In this document: positions 13,301 to 28,300 of the stretch, piece after piece
How the letters are laid out: every line of letters begins with the position of its first letter
Numbering within the stretch: the first letter of the stretch is position 1
DNA from: Mya arenaria
Taxonomy: Eukaryota; Mollusca; Bivalvia; Myida; Myidae
Assembly: GCF_026914265.1 (NCBI RefSeq)
Contig: NC_069134.1
Coordinates: 8,797,758-8,861,757 of the forward strand
DNA length: 64,000 nt
Direction: 5' to 3'
Made by a program: the position numbers and the translations under genes
The notes under the pieces: model-generated
Told to the model about the DNA's origin: nothing
Seen by the model: the letters and a program-made list of their open reading frames with translations, nothing else
Database searches by the model: none

Positions 13301-16300
13301 AGCAAAATGTTGCCTTCCGACGTAGCATATATGACGTAATATATCACGTGGTATACATACACTACCTGTACAAAATTACCCTTCTTAGACGTTGTATAGT
13401 ACATACTACATATACATGAATTTTTTTAAAAATCGACGCCTTTTATTAGTTATTTTAATGTGCCATAGATCTTCCAGATTTGGGATGAACCTAGGTTCTA
13501 AAAATGTACAGAATGAACCAGCAAGCATTTTCGTAAATGAGGCGATTTAACTCCAAAATTGGCTGTCTGCATTCGAAAAAAAACAATAGCAATACTGTTT
13601 TTGCCCAGAACAAAGCATCGGGTGGGGTTTGTACGCAAGAAAACGGTATTAAATAGTTTTTTTGAAGCAAAAAATGCATTGAGTGAGTCGGGAAGCCTAG
13701 TAAGAACTTGCATTGTTTTCACGAGATATTTTAATACAGACATTATTTTGATCTAAAACAAGCGTCTTCGTAAACGAGCAATTGCTCTTCATTCGGTGCA
13801 CAAGTTCGTTTCTAAAAATTATCGTTGAAACATATAGAAAACAGTGGTAATACTCACCGAATCGAGGACGTTTTCCACTCAAAACAATGGACCGGGAAGC
13901 ATGGACGCACCTGACATTACTGCCCTTGGTTTTATGAACATACACATTTTAATTGTTTAAGGAAAATGATTTTATTTTTACGAGCAACTTTAGAAATAAT
14001 TCCTATCAAATGCAGAGCTTATCAGATGGGTCGTTTTCCCGCGTTGAGGACAAACATGTGGTAGTTAATGTATGTAAACTATTTTTAGAAAATCTGACAG
14101 TTTATGATGCTGAAACTATTTTTAGATTATCGGAAATTGTCTGTTTTAAGAATGGGAATATGATTGTGCTTTTTCAAGTTTTGTTGATAAATAAATGTTA
14201 TTTATGTGTAACGTAAGTATCTGTGTAGAAATAATACTAGTGGTGTTATGAAGGCTTCGCACACTTTAGGTGTTTTACAGGTTAAATCTGAACTACTTTG
14301 CTTCATCATGTATGAATGACTCAATGTCGTATCAGGGCATGTGTGTTAGAATAAATTGAAAGCCTTATGTCCAACAATGGCAAGAATACACCAGAACGAA
14401 GCTACTACGCAAAAAAATTGAAAACATCTTAATAGAAAAGTATACGCCTAAAAATCATAGAATGAATAGTATTTTGTAATTGTATAGCAGGCAAATTATA
14501 GTATTTGAAGCATTAGCAACGCGAAACCTGATATACAACTATTTTGACTTCCAGACAATCATTTTTGTTTCTTATCTCATAAAACGGTAATATCAAAGAT
14601 ACACCATTACAAATAAGCGTGCCTCAGGATCACACCAGCTAGGTTATAATAACAAACCATGCAGGCGATGGGACACTTGCGGTCGGTTATACATCTTGGG
14701 CTAAACTCAGAGTGGATATCAGTTTGTTAACTGCCTACCAGAGCCACCATTATTTTGACCCATTAATCTTGTAAATATAACGATCTACAAATAGTTATGT
14801 CCTGCTAAAAATAAAACGCCGGGATACAGAAATACAGCGCGGAAATAGCCGACCAAAAAGAACTCATACTCCGAACGCAATACAACTAATCTATTTTTAT
14901 GATTTTGTCGTCATTCTGCTAAACATAGAGCGCATTGAGACAAAAAAAAATGGGTTTAAACGAGATAAATAGAAGTAGTTCTTTGGAATTTGCGGTCTTA
15001 AGACTACCTGCGCGCATGCGCAGATAGTCTAAAAATCAAAGTGCTTCTTGTTCCATACTCTTAGTTTCCTTAGCAATGTTTACCTAAATACTATATGGTC
15101 ATATCTACATAATCTGTGTCTTTAATTATCCGAAATAGGATTTTTTTTTTGAAAATTTAGATCAGCATTACATAACTTGTATATTGATATTTTAATAAAC
15201 AAAGCCTGTTCAAGAACTTTACAAACAGCCGTCCTATATGTATGATTATGTACATAATTCCCCTTGATTCTGAACTAAATATTTGTTGGTCAAGGAAGAA
15301 TAAAGTGCAAGTGCTAGCATCATATGGCACTGCTCTAACATTTGAATGACCTGCTGTTGTTGGCGGTGGCATGAGATAGATACTTGTGTGGGTAGTTTGC
15401 AGGCATGCTGCGTGACATCTTGTTAATTTTACAACCTTCTTACCAGTATTTTTGTTTGTTCTGTTTCCATGGTAACAGGAAGGAGAAGACATTGGAGGTG
15501 TACCAGCAGCAAGTCACGTGCATGATGCGCATGAAGCACGAGATCATTCAACTCAAATACACCGTAAGGGAGCTTTTGTCTTCATTTAGTTTTACAAAGA
15601 GTAGCTGCTTTCTCTCATCTTTAGGCCTAACATTTATAATTTTGTTGGATAAGATTTTTATGATCCCTTTTAAAAAAAGAGGGCACAGGTATGCAGATGT
15701 TTCATGGTAGGTCAGTCTGCTTGACCACACAATAGCTCATTAAGGAGTTGATGACAGTGAAACTTCAGTGGTAGTTTTCCATTAAAGCATGTATTTGAGT
15801 TCAGAAGGTCTAAAGTCAAAGTCACATCAATACTTTGTAAACACAATTATTGCAAACAGTTTGATACTAGGAAGATAACATTTTAGTTGTAGTTTGTCCC
15901 TTGCCAGTGGACTACTACTATTATTTTTTCGGGTCAGTAGGTAAAAGGTAAAGGTCACTTATCCATGCTAACACTGTCAAATGATTTAAACTAGGACCAT
16001 AAAACTTAGATGGTAGGTTGCCTTTGGCCAGTAGATGACCCCTATTTTTTCTTGGGTCAGTAGGTCAAAGGTCACAGTCAACAGTTTTTAGCTCAACTAT
16101 TCGAAGAATATGGAGAGCTATACTACTCACCCAAGCGTCGGCGTCTGCGTCTGCGTCGGCGTCACCCCTTGGTTAAGGTTTTGCAAGCACACATAGGTTA
16201 ATATCTCAGCAACTACTTGAGGTATTGCATTGAGACTTTATACAATGGTACTCAACCATCCAACCTACTTAATTAACCAAGTTTGGTAACTCTACTTTGC

Positions 16301-19300
16301 ATTTAATGCCAAAAATAGGCCTTTAATATTTGACTTAGAAATTCTGGTTAAGATTTTGCGTGCAAGCACACATAGGTTAATATCTCAGCAACTGCTTGAG
16401 GTATTGCATTGAGACTTGATACAATGGTACTCAACCATCCAACCTACTTAATTAACCAAGTTTGATAACTCTACTTTGCATTTAATGCCATTAATAGGCC
16501 TTTAATATTTGACTTAGAAATTCTGGTTAAGGTTTTGCGTGCAAGCACACATAGGTTAATATCTCAGCAACTACTTGATGTATTGCATTGAGACTTGATA
16601 CAATAATACTCAACCATCCAACCTACTCAATTCACCAAGTTAGATAACTCTAGTTTGCATTTAATGCAAATAATAGGCCTTTATTATTTGACTTAGAAAT
16701 TCTGGTTAAGGTTTTGCATGCAAGCACACGTAGGTTAATATCTCAGCAACTGCTTGAGGTACTGCATTGAGACTTGATACAATGGTACTCAACCATCCAA
16801 CCTACTTAATTTTCCAAGTAAGATAACTCTAGTTTGCATTTAATGCAAATACTTGCCTTTATTATTTCACTCAGAAATTCTGGTTAAGGTTTTGCATGTA
16901 AGCACACATAGGTTAATATCTCAGCAACTACTGGATGAATTGCATTGAGACTTTATACAACCACCCAACCTAATTGAATAATCAAGTTAGATAACTGTGT
17001 TTTGCAAATAATGGCCCTTTATTATTACACTTAAAAATTCTGGTTAAAATTTTGCATGTAACCACATTTATGTTAATATCTCCGCACATCATGTATTGCA
17101 TTGAAATCTAATCTAACAGTGATCCATGCATGTTTCGCCAAAACTTTTCAATCCTTACACTTTAAAGCAGCGGAATAGTCGAGCGCACTGTCTCTGTGAC
17201 AGCTCTTGTTTATGGATAAAACAGCACAATAATTTGAGAACTGTTTTACCTGGGACCATCAAATTTCAGTTTTAGGTTGTCCTCAACTTAGTCAATGGTC
17301 ACAGTCAATAGTCTTTGACCCAGTTAAAAGTTTAAAATGTTTATCTTAACTTTCAGGAACACTGTGCAACCATTAATGATTAATGCATATCTTCTTAAAA
17401 CATCTCAATTAAATCTACCACATGTTTCTGACAAACAGCGCTAAGAGGGCATAATATTTGACAAACATCTCATGATTTGCAAAGGAGAAAAGCATGAATT
17501 GAGGTGAACTTTCATACAGATATACAAAGCTCCTGCTTCATTGTGAGTAGTCAAAGTAAGGGGTTTCTTACAATTTCTTTTTGTTGAAATTGTTGGCAAT
17601 ATTGTTCATTGAAATATTGCTAAGAAGTCCCTGTGCTGTTCCATGTTTCAGGCAACCACCCAGGACAAGTTTCTGAAGGCGCTTGTTGAGGACAATGAGA
17701 TGTTGAAGACAGAAAAAATGTTGGCAGGTATGAGAGACAAATGGATAAATCTTACTCTTTGGGGTAATGCAGTCAAGTCTTTATTGTTTTTGTAATAGTC
17801 TTAAGTTTGTCAAATTTAAAGGCAGCGTGGAATTCCGATGGGGTAGTATGTCAAGAAAGATTCATCAGACTGAAAAAAAAATCTTTTGTGAGGATTTTCA
17901 TGTGTTAGGACTTTTGTGTGTAGAATTTGCAAGAGGAATTAAGCGATGATGCGTCTAATCTTTTAGTAGGAAGCAGAAAGGCAGAATCAGAAGTCCTTGC
18001 TTTATCAATATCATGACTGAGGTTTGCAAACTTTTGGAGAAAATATTGTCAAGAAATAATATTTCCCTTTTTGTCACTGAAGTGCTGGGATTGAAATAGT
18101 TTTGTGTATGCTATTCTGGTTACATGATGTGATGCATAGAATAAGAGACATCATACCAGTTAATTTGACATATTTAGGAGATTCATTGCTTACATGGTTC
18201 TTTTATACATGCACATTTTTATATTCTCTTTCATTATGGGTGTTTGTCATTTTGTCATACTTTCTGTCAACTTTAATCAATGAGTTTAGACTAAATTAAG
18301 CAGACCATACAGTAATATATAAGTGCTTTCTGTAGACTTGGATTTCCCTTTATTATGAATTAAATAATATAGTTTAATGTTAAGTAAACAAATTATTTGT
18401 GGATATTTCTTTAATGCCCTTTTCATATGGCATGACCCAGTTAACCCACAGAGGAAATCAATTTATTATAGGTACTGAAAGTGCTCACTCATTGAATGTA
18501 TCCCTGTTTACTTATTTGTACTTCTACTTGAGTAAAACACAATTAGTATTGAAAGATTTATCTTAAACCAATGATAAATAATATCTTAATGTTTAGTTTA
18601 ATTGATAGCTTATAAACGTAAAGGAAAGGTTTCCTACTGTGTTGATGGAATGCATGGATAATAACATAGAAAGAAGGTTCTCTAATTCAAGTTAATCATT
18701 TAGGTCAAATTTAGTGTTTCTTTTATACCTTGTTATTTAAATTTCTACTTGCATTTGAGAAGAAAAATATCTTTTCAATCTTTATTTGAATTTCTGCTCA
18801 TGACTTGAGGAATAAAAAAGATATTAAAATAAATATTGATATTGGTAAGAGTTCAGAATTATATGGTTGTTAAGTTAAGCCATTACAACATTGGTGTGAA
18901 AGATAAATAGAAGTGGCTAAGCCTAAGGTATGTTTTTCTTGAATTTATTAATATATTATGTTTAGAATCAGTCATTACCTAGGTATAATAAATAGTCCAT
19001 GGTTTTGAAGAAGGTTTATTTTTTTTAATTTGTCAAGCCTGTCTTCGAAATCTTCCACTTAACTACATAATTATTTAAAATAACCATTAGTCCTACTGTG
19101 TGTGATAATGCTATGTATAATGAGTTTTATTTAGAAGTTAAATAATAAGATTATATATGAGATCGAGTTTATTGCATTTATTAAATTGTGTGGTAGTCTT
19201 ATATGATAATTATAGACGTATAGTTATAGGCTTTTGGCTGGTGATGCAGTTGTTGAATACAATTTTTATGCCCCCTTTTGAAAAAAGTGGGGTATATTGT

Positions 19301-22300
19301 TTTGCACATGTCGGTCGGTCGGTCTGTCTGTCTGTCGGTCGGTCGGTCGGTCGGTCGGTCGGAATACCAAATGGTTTCCGATCAATAACTTGAGAACGCT
19401 TTGACCGAGGGACCTCATACTTGGTATGTGTATTGGTCATCACCAGCAGATGAACCCTATTGATTTTGAGGTCAGTGGGTCAAAGGTCAAGGTCAGTGTG
19501 ACCTTTACATGAAAAACGGTTTCCGATCAATAACTTGAGAACGCTTTGACCCAGGGACCTCATACTTGGTAGGTGTATTGGTCATGACCAGCAGATGAAC
19601 CCTATTGATTTTGAGGTCAGTGGGTCAAAGGTCAAGGTCAGTGTGACCTTAACATGAAAAACGGTTTCCGATCAATAACTTGAGAACGCTTTGACCCAGG
19701 GACCTCATACTAGGTAGGCTTATTGGTCATGACCAGCAGATGAACCCTATTGATTTTGAGGTCAGTGGGTCAAAGGTCAAGGTCAGTGTGACCTTTACAT
19801 GAAAAACGGTTTCCGATCAATAACTTGAGAACGCTTTGACCCAGGGACCTCATACTTGGTAGGTGTATTGGTCATGACCAGCAGATGAACCCTATTGATT
19901 TTGAGGTCAGTGGGTCAAAGGTCAAGGTCAGTGTGACCTTTACATGAAAAACGGTTTCCGATCAATAACTTGAGAACGCTTTGACCCAGGGACCTCATAC
20001 TTGTTTCTTAAATGTTCATTTCTTACATGATTTTAAGTGAAATTATGAATTTTGTCAGTGTCATAGTTAGTATTCTTTAAACCATATTATGAACACTAAA
20101 CTTTTATCGCAAAATAATCATTTCTTTTCAAAAAGTTCATGGTCAAATATTTATTGTTAAAAAATCAAAGTACCAATAATTGTTTATACGGGAAATTGTT
20201 GTCATTTTTCAAACGTTGAAAGCTGAATGCTGGAATATTTGCTTGTTTGACAAAGATCAAAATCATAATAAACATAATAAAACAAATGCTTGAAAATAAA
20301 TTGATGTTATATCTTATATTTAATTAGTCGGAAAATAGCTCATTGAGCTAATGTTTCTTGTTAACACATACCTGACTTTAAATAAAGATTCTTGTATCTT
20401 GTAATATCTTTTCAACCTGTCTAACTTTGCAATACAAACTTTCCAGAAAATCTAACATTGACTCTGAAACACTTAAAATGTCAACTACAAAAGTGTGAAC
20501 TTCAGCCAAAATGAACCCATCAACAAGCAATCAGACTTATTTCTGACAGTAAAAAAGATTGAAATTTTATAGCCATGAAACATAATCAAATGTTTGGAAA
20601 AATGCTGTTAATTCACTATAAGTAATCCATAAGTCTTTAATTTACACTGCTGACTGTTCAAATGTTTCATTCAGTAAATGGCGACCAGTGTAGGTAATTT
20701 GATCAAATATATCAATGCAGTGTTCAATTTTATTTGTTTTGTTTATTAACTGGTATTATTTGAAACATGAGTGCATAAATAAATGAGTAACATTCCACTT
20801 TAATGGCAATATATTCTTGGCATGAAGGACTCCACACGGTAGCTTGATTGTCGAGGTGAAATGCAAAAGGGGATATTTTGACAAAAAATCTAAAATGCCA
20901 ATAAATCTCAGAAAATAAGCGCTTAAGAAGTAAGTGGAATGATTTCATGATCTGTACCACTTGTGAAAATATGTTTTTTAATGACACTTAGGAAATAAAA
21001 TCCAATCTTACATTGAACACAACATATAACATATTTTTCCATGTCATCCCAATCATTGCCAAGGTTATTGGCTTAAAAAAACTTAGTAAATACTAAAATA
21101 AATAGTGTACTTCTAGAAATGTCAAAATGTTAACTTCCAAATGCCTATAAAATGAATTTGTTGAGGAGGTTAAGTTGCCAACATATCAATCAAATTTAAT
21201 CTAACTATTAATATTAATCTTAATTCTTTAAATGAAATGGAAGATATGAAAGATTCAAATTCTCTCTCAATATTCCTCCTGTAATTTTAAGCAATTAACA
21301 TATTTAAATAAGTGCTCAAAGAGGTTGTTCTTGGTAGATGATACAATAATGTTGTATTCATAAAAAGGGCGTTCACAGAAATAAGTAGAAAAGGTATTCA
21401 CATGTCATGATAGAAGATGGCTTTAGTGTCTCGTGAAATATGGAGGGTGAGCAACCTAGGTTAATGTGGCTGGATTAATCAAGGAATTAAGGCTTAGATT
21501 TGAACTTAATGAAGGGTGAATGCGATTAAACACCTACTACTGAGGTAAATGTCTTTGCATAAATTGAAGTGCAGGTCTTTTAGTTATGATTTCAATGTTT
21601 ATCAGGGTAGATTTCAAAGTTGCAAGGATATTTTGTGTGTGTTTTTTTAGAGCAGAGGGAATATTAAATACTCATGGTAAATTGTATTTTTCTTTAAGCC
21701 AGTTAACAAATGTTCAGCCATTTGTAGGAGTCAGTGTCTTGTATTTCAGAGAAAGAGTTGCTGGATTACAGACTGTCCACAGCCAAAAGTGCTTTTGGAA
21801 GTGAACAAGGTAACCTCAATAATATTGTTATTTTAATATTGCTAATTTTAACTTTTTAAGAATACCCATGCAGTACCTGTCTTCACTTTTGAATGTTTCT
21901 GACTTTTATACTGGTACTCTAATTCAAAAATCAGGACATATGATGGTGTGCAGGCAGCTGTTCTGGTAGTCCACTATCTTACTTGACCAATTTTAGCTAA
22001 ACAATATGGAATGCTATACTACTCACCCGGGTGTCGGTGTCCAGTTGAAGTTTTAGGGCAAGTTGGCATTTTTTACTTATAACTCTAATTACCTTTATTC
22101 AATGCACTTCATTCTTCTCACAGTTGGTCAGGGCCATCACACAATTAAATTTTAAACTTCATAGTATCCTAATTACGAAATATGATCTTAGGACTTTAAG
22201 TTTAAGTTTGAGGGCACATTGTGTCTGACTAAAGTTTTAGGGCAAGTTTGCATTTTCACTTCTCCAATACTCTTAAAACATCACACAGTTGCTCAGGACC

Positions 22301-25300
22301 ATCCCATAATTAGGTAACATGCCTCAATTTAATCCAAAGTTACAAGTCAGGACCATCACACAAGTGGGTTACATTGCTCCATTTCATCTTTATTACAAAT
22401 TATGGCCCCTGACTGTCTTAGGAACTTGAGTTGAAGCTTTAGGACACATTGTGTCTTGTTCAAGATTAAGGACAAGTTGGGATTTTTCACTAATAACTCC
22501 TATATCCTTTGTTTAATTGACTACATACCTCACACAACTGTTGATGGCCATCATACAATTAGGTTACATAACTCAATGTTGTCCTAAATACCAATTAAGG
22601 CCCTTGATTGACTTTAAAAGTTTGGTCTGTTCGGTTTTTGGGGTTTTAACTCAGATCAAATATTCTGTTCATTTCATGGACTTCATACTTCACACCCTTG
22701 TTCATGCCATCACTCAATTAGGTTACATAACTCAATATTAACCTTTATACTAGTTATGGCCCTTTATGACTTTTTCTACTATTTTATTGTTTTTGACATG
22801 CACATATTACAACACTAATGCATTTTTTTCTAAGAAAAACTGTGTATAGTCGAGGGCACTATCCTACAACAGCTCTTGTTTATTCAATTATCACCAACCT
22901 TGGTCACAAAGTTATGGATATCTTTTAAGTGTGATGACTGGCTGGATTGCTGCTGTTACTCTTATATTTTGTAAAAAAATGCCTAATTTGACTTTAACCA
23001 TTTACCATCAGTTCCATGCCATACATGGCTACAGTGTTATTGGCCATAATATCTTGGATGATAAAAAAAATGACTCAAGGGTAATTTTTAAACTTATGAC
23101 ATTTTATCACTAATTAGATATTATTGCATAAAATGACTGTGTGTTTTTGGTTTGTTATCGTGGTGTGTTAAAACGCAAAACCCCGGGCGTTATTGATAGA
23201 AAATGTGCATTATTCAGTAAATTCACATGCCGTTGTTGACTGGCTTTTTGTTTTACATAAGCGCAATCATGGCTCGCATCATAACAATGGCCGCTAAGTG
23301 ACCTGGTTTCTGACTGAAAGTGGGTCAACGATGCCAACTATGCACAAAAATTAAATTTCAGTATATATAGCTGTATACAAATATCGACAAATGAAATAAA
23401 CTGCATTTAACTTACATATTTTTTTCCGAGTCTTTTCCTGGCAAGCTGATGTGTGTTTACTAGAAAGTACTTTCTGCAGTTGATTTGACTATTTGTTTGC
23501 TTTAAAAACACTAAATTAAGTCTAAAACATATAACTTGTCCGAACTTGAGTTAATTCTGTCGATTTTATTCAGAACAAACGACTTATATGGACATGATTC
23601 CATTACGTCGTATGCAATGAACAAAAAAAATAAAATAAAAAAATTCTCTGATGTTGAAGATGCTGTCCATTTTCATCAAGAACATGTGAACATTTTTTTT
23701 TAGGCTTAAATTAGTTGCCAAAACAAATAAATGTTAAAGTAGGAATATATTGGTTATTAATCGATTACCCAATAGGTATTGTGTGTAAAAAATGCAAGTA
23801 ATCCAGTCAATTTAAAAAAAAAACACACTTTCCAAACAAATGAACACTGCAAAAAACGAAGTCGAAACAAAAATGCAACTGCCGTAATCGAGCTTAATGT
23901 AAAACTTTTTCAATGATGTCACTCGTGACGTCACACAAGTACCTTTTATGGGGGTTATTTTTAACTAACTGTTTTTGCATTTTTGTGACATTTAACAGCT
24001 TTTTTAAACACAAACATTTCTCATGGTGTGTATTTTATGCAATAAAAGCTATGAATTCGGGCTGTAAAACATTTTGCGGGCCTTTGCAGATGGTAACGAC
24101 CTCAAAAAGGTGTATTAATCCTATATTAATTTGATGTGAACTAAAATTATAATTATTTGATTTTGGCATTCAGACGATGACCTGTCTACCCAAGAGCTTA
24201 TAGACAGCCTGCAGCGTGAGCTAGAAAAGATGGACCTCCGGATCAAACACAAGCGAACATCATCAAGAGACCTCATGGAAGCATTTGCTAACAAACCTAA
24301 TGGCTCGTGTACTGTTGTTGGTGAGTTTGGAATTATTTTTCAAGGAAACAATGAATTGAAAAAAAGGAGTTTAATCAGGAAAACAGCAGGATTTGATCAA
24401 GAGATTTTTATATGTAGAGTTGCTAATAATCATTTGAGAAATGTTTGTGTTTTATCAACAAAGATTATCCGAAATAGAGTAAATCAGTATTTTCAAGCTT
24501 GTAAAACATCTAGCTTATTTTTTATAAAAAAAACCCCATATCTTCCATAACTCACTGTAGATAGCCTTAAATTCAGTAGGTTCTTTCACTTTTGTTATGT
24601 TTTTGTTTTGACGACCATTCCAATAAAAACATTGGTGATGCCAGGATGAAATTAATCATTTCCATACAACTGTCATACAGTTTCTCATTTTGTTTATTAT
24701 CTAGTAACGTCTTAAATTCACTGTGTAAATGAACTGCACCCCATAAAGGAAAACAATTTAAATTTCCCGAGTCCACTGTATTAATAAAAAGGGAGCAGTG
24801 TTTTGAAAGTGAAGCTAATAAATCATAAAAGCAGCAAGAGTTAAAACTGACATCTGGTCACACAGCCAATATATCTTTGATATAGCATAGATAGGACGCA
24901 GGCAAAAAAATTGTTGAAAAATCGGTAAAAACCCTTAATATATAAGATAGGACGCAGCGAAAATATGTCAAAATTGAGGTTGGTAAAGTATTTATAACAT
25001 ATATTGAAGTAAAAAACAAACAAAAAATTGTATATAAGCATATTTAGATAACTGTCTTGTGTATTTCGATAAATATCGTCGTATTTCGGTAATTTAGCGT
25101 ACACAACAATGATATAAGTCTTGACATTGTGAGAACATTCAGGCATATTATAAGACTTATACAAATAGCGTAATAGTCCGACAGTCAACTGTTGCAACCG
25201 TTGCAATAGTTCCAACCGTTGCAATCGCATCAAAACTGATGATTGTTTTGATAAGGCTTGTCGCTGCGCGGATTAAAGCATTTCGTCATAATTAATGCGT

Positions 25301-28300
25301 GTCGGTAATTAGCCTTGCCAGCGGAAGGCACGTCAGGTAAAGTGCGAACAAACAACCATACGGTATTACCATCGCAACAGTTGGTTCTATTGATCTTTTT
25401 CTAATGACAGACAGCGGGTGTTTTTCACACCTTCGCACATTTCAAAAGATTTGATAGTGACAATAATGCTACTTTGCGTTATGCACATTCCTTTATTATT
25501 TTTTTAAAACAGTAACATACAACAAAATGTTTTGTTAAATATCGAAACATTCAAATCATGAACAACGATTAATTGATATTTACCTCCTTTTCCGATTTCC
25601 CGTTGCCGTTATAACTCAATCCAGTTAAAGTGCTGACTCACATTGAGTTTTTGTGAGTAGCGTCCCTTTTGTATAAAAGTAAACACACATGTTTGTTTTC
25701 AATTTATTGAGAAATAAATCATTTTAAAGTAAACATTTTTTATATTTCTGCGTGTGTTAACTTGCGTGATTTTACCTATGTCAGTTGTTCTCTTCGGTGG
25801 ACACAGTATCGGTACTTACCATTACTGCGTTCATCTCCGGTCCTGAAATGGAAACAGACGAAATTCTTATAGTATAGAAAGGACGCAGGCAATTTTTAAG
25901 ACGATAATTGGGTGTAAAAAAGTGCGTCCTATGCATGATATAATACGGTACCAGCAACTTGTGTATTCAGATGAGAGTCGGTATGTGGCGTTCTCCCAGG
26001 GGGGCAGCAAATTGGAGGAAGAGCCGTATGATCACATCAAGGACTCTGCGTTCTTCTATGACGTCACAGAGCAGTTCAAACAGCAGATGATCCTCGACAC
26101 ACTGGCGTGTAAGAAGTGCGAGGTCACAACAATATCAAAGGTAGGGATTGAGGTTTAAGCATGATATCTTATTAGTTATAATATGAATGAATGAAAGGCC
26201 TGATGCTGTCTAAGCGCACTGCCAATATCGAGGTTACGATGTAGTTACCATGATAAGTTTCTAGTTTCAAGGATTTAAAATTGATTTCTTGTATGATATA
26301 TGAAAAAAGTTAAGGTATTGTCATAGCTGCAGTTGTTGGTATTGTCAGTGTGTGTATACCACGTGATAAATTACGTCATATATGCTACGCTGGAAGGCAA
26401 CATTTTGCTTAAAATAAAGACTTAAATCAAAGCTTTTCTTTTACTACACCATTTTGAATAAAACAAAGGGCAGTCTATGTCACTTAAAGAGCCCCACCTT
26501 CGTATTATTACCGGAGTTCGATAAGGTGATTAGTTTTATCAAACGCTTCGACAAACCTGTTTCCAAAATAATGATTCGACAGTGCTCCGTCAGATGGCCG
26601 TATTGTGAAAAGGTTTGTCAAAGTGTTTTACAGAACTAAACTCTGGTAAAAGATCGAAGATGGTACTCCGTGGGCGTAGACTGCGCTATATTTCATTTAA
26701 AATGGTGAAGAAATAGTGAAGTTATCTTTGTTTAAAGTCTTCATTTGAAGCAAAATATTGCTTTCGAGCATTTATGATGCAATTGATCACGTGGTATACA
26801 CACACTGATTGTTGTGAACTTAAATCTTGCCATAAATAAAATAAAACACTCAAGATATTCAAATGAAACTTTGTAGACATGTTGCCAGATTGAATATGCA
26901 CATGCAAGGCCCATAACTCTGACCTTAATAGTTATCTAGTTAAGCCCCTTTTGTCCACTGCAAAAACAACAGATGATTGATGGTATTCGCTCAGCAACGC
27001 TCTTGTTCAAATTGAATTAATACTATTTTTGTTAGCTCACTTAAATCATTGTGTACATGGTAGTACAAAAAGGTGGAATAGTTATTATTGCTAACTTACA
27101 AATTATTATATTTTCATCAACATCAATTAGACTAAGGTAAAAGCTAAGGATTTTCCAATACTTCACCTTCTGGAAACCTCCTTTGTTCAGATGTTTCTTT
27201 GTTTCCATGCTTGTAGGCATTGGTCCCTGAGAAGACAAAGAAAGCTTACAAGGAGCGTATCAAGGGGCTGGCGGACCCGACCATGGTGCTTGACATGTAC
27301 TTCTGTGGCACACTCGAACACCCAGAAAGGATCAAAGACATATTGAGGCAGGGGTTCTCTGAAGGAGGTATGGGTCATGTAGTTATTCAATAGAACCACT
27401 GTGCACTGGAGAGAAAACGATGATTATGGGTTGTTGAAAATTGATCATTCAAGGCTGAGTTCACTGATGATAAATTCAAAATTTCGGAATGAATTTTCTC
27501 TATGAAGCAGTTTTCTCTAAAAATAGTCAAGCGCAACAGTATAATTATCAGTGTTAAACTAAAGCTTAAAGTGATCAATGAAAAATTACTTCTTCTTAAC
27601 ACAGCATTAGATTTTGCATTCATGTTTATTTATTGTAATTTTTTATGTGTACTTGTTAATATCAAAATGCAGCTTTTATTCTTTTAACCACTAAGTAATT
27701 TTTATAAATTTTTGATTGCATAATAGAAATTCATTGAAATGGCATGACTAATTATTTCCAATGATCGTTTATTGCAGTGATCAATAATGATTTGGGACGA
27801 AGTTTTTATATCTTCTTTGTGCTTTAAAAATTTTTTTGGTTCCTATGGAAATCTGGAAGTATAACATCCTTTATGGTCCTAGGGGCTTTAATGCTTGTGA
27901 AATCCAGCCGTTCAAAAAATGTAAGGGCATTAACTTGTGTTGTGGTTCACATTTGCAGTAGATTGAGTTTGTCTGCCGAAGGTATAAAATCACACACAAA
28001 ATGACAAACATCTACAGTCATATTATGTTATTATTGCGACATGGTTCGTCAAGTTTAAAGTAAAATATATACATGTTGAAAGGTCACAGGTTATCCAATT
28101 TCATAAAATACTTATTCTGAATTACATTCTTAATTAAAGAATTACGAGATAGTAACTAAAAATGGTATGGGTGTAGTATATCTTTTATGCACTTGTCAAG
28201 ATGAAAAATATTAAGGACTTATTTGCATAAAGCCATGACTTTGTTGTAGATAAGACAGGTTGATAACATGATAGCAATCTCAGACTGATGGATGAGTTGG

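Noticed and set aside
13490-13950. Several overlapping frames on both strands that recur at 48374-48879
   Set aside because: They belong to the shared foldback element, are not consistently open between the two copies, and match no protein I recognise.
15003-15035. A palindrome agactacctgcgcgcatgcgcagatagtct as a tRNA or hairpin RNA
   Set aside because: It has no tRNA boxes or loop arrangement. It is better read as a transposon end.
19157-19443. Frames with SVGRSVGRSVG or DRPTDRPTDR repeats
   Set aside because: They translate the CGGT microsatellite and the head of the 145-bp array.
24841-25233. A 130-codon minus-strand frame
   Set aside because: It lies largely within the foldback element abutting exon 14, has biased AT-driven composition and shows no domain.
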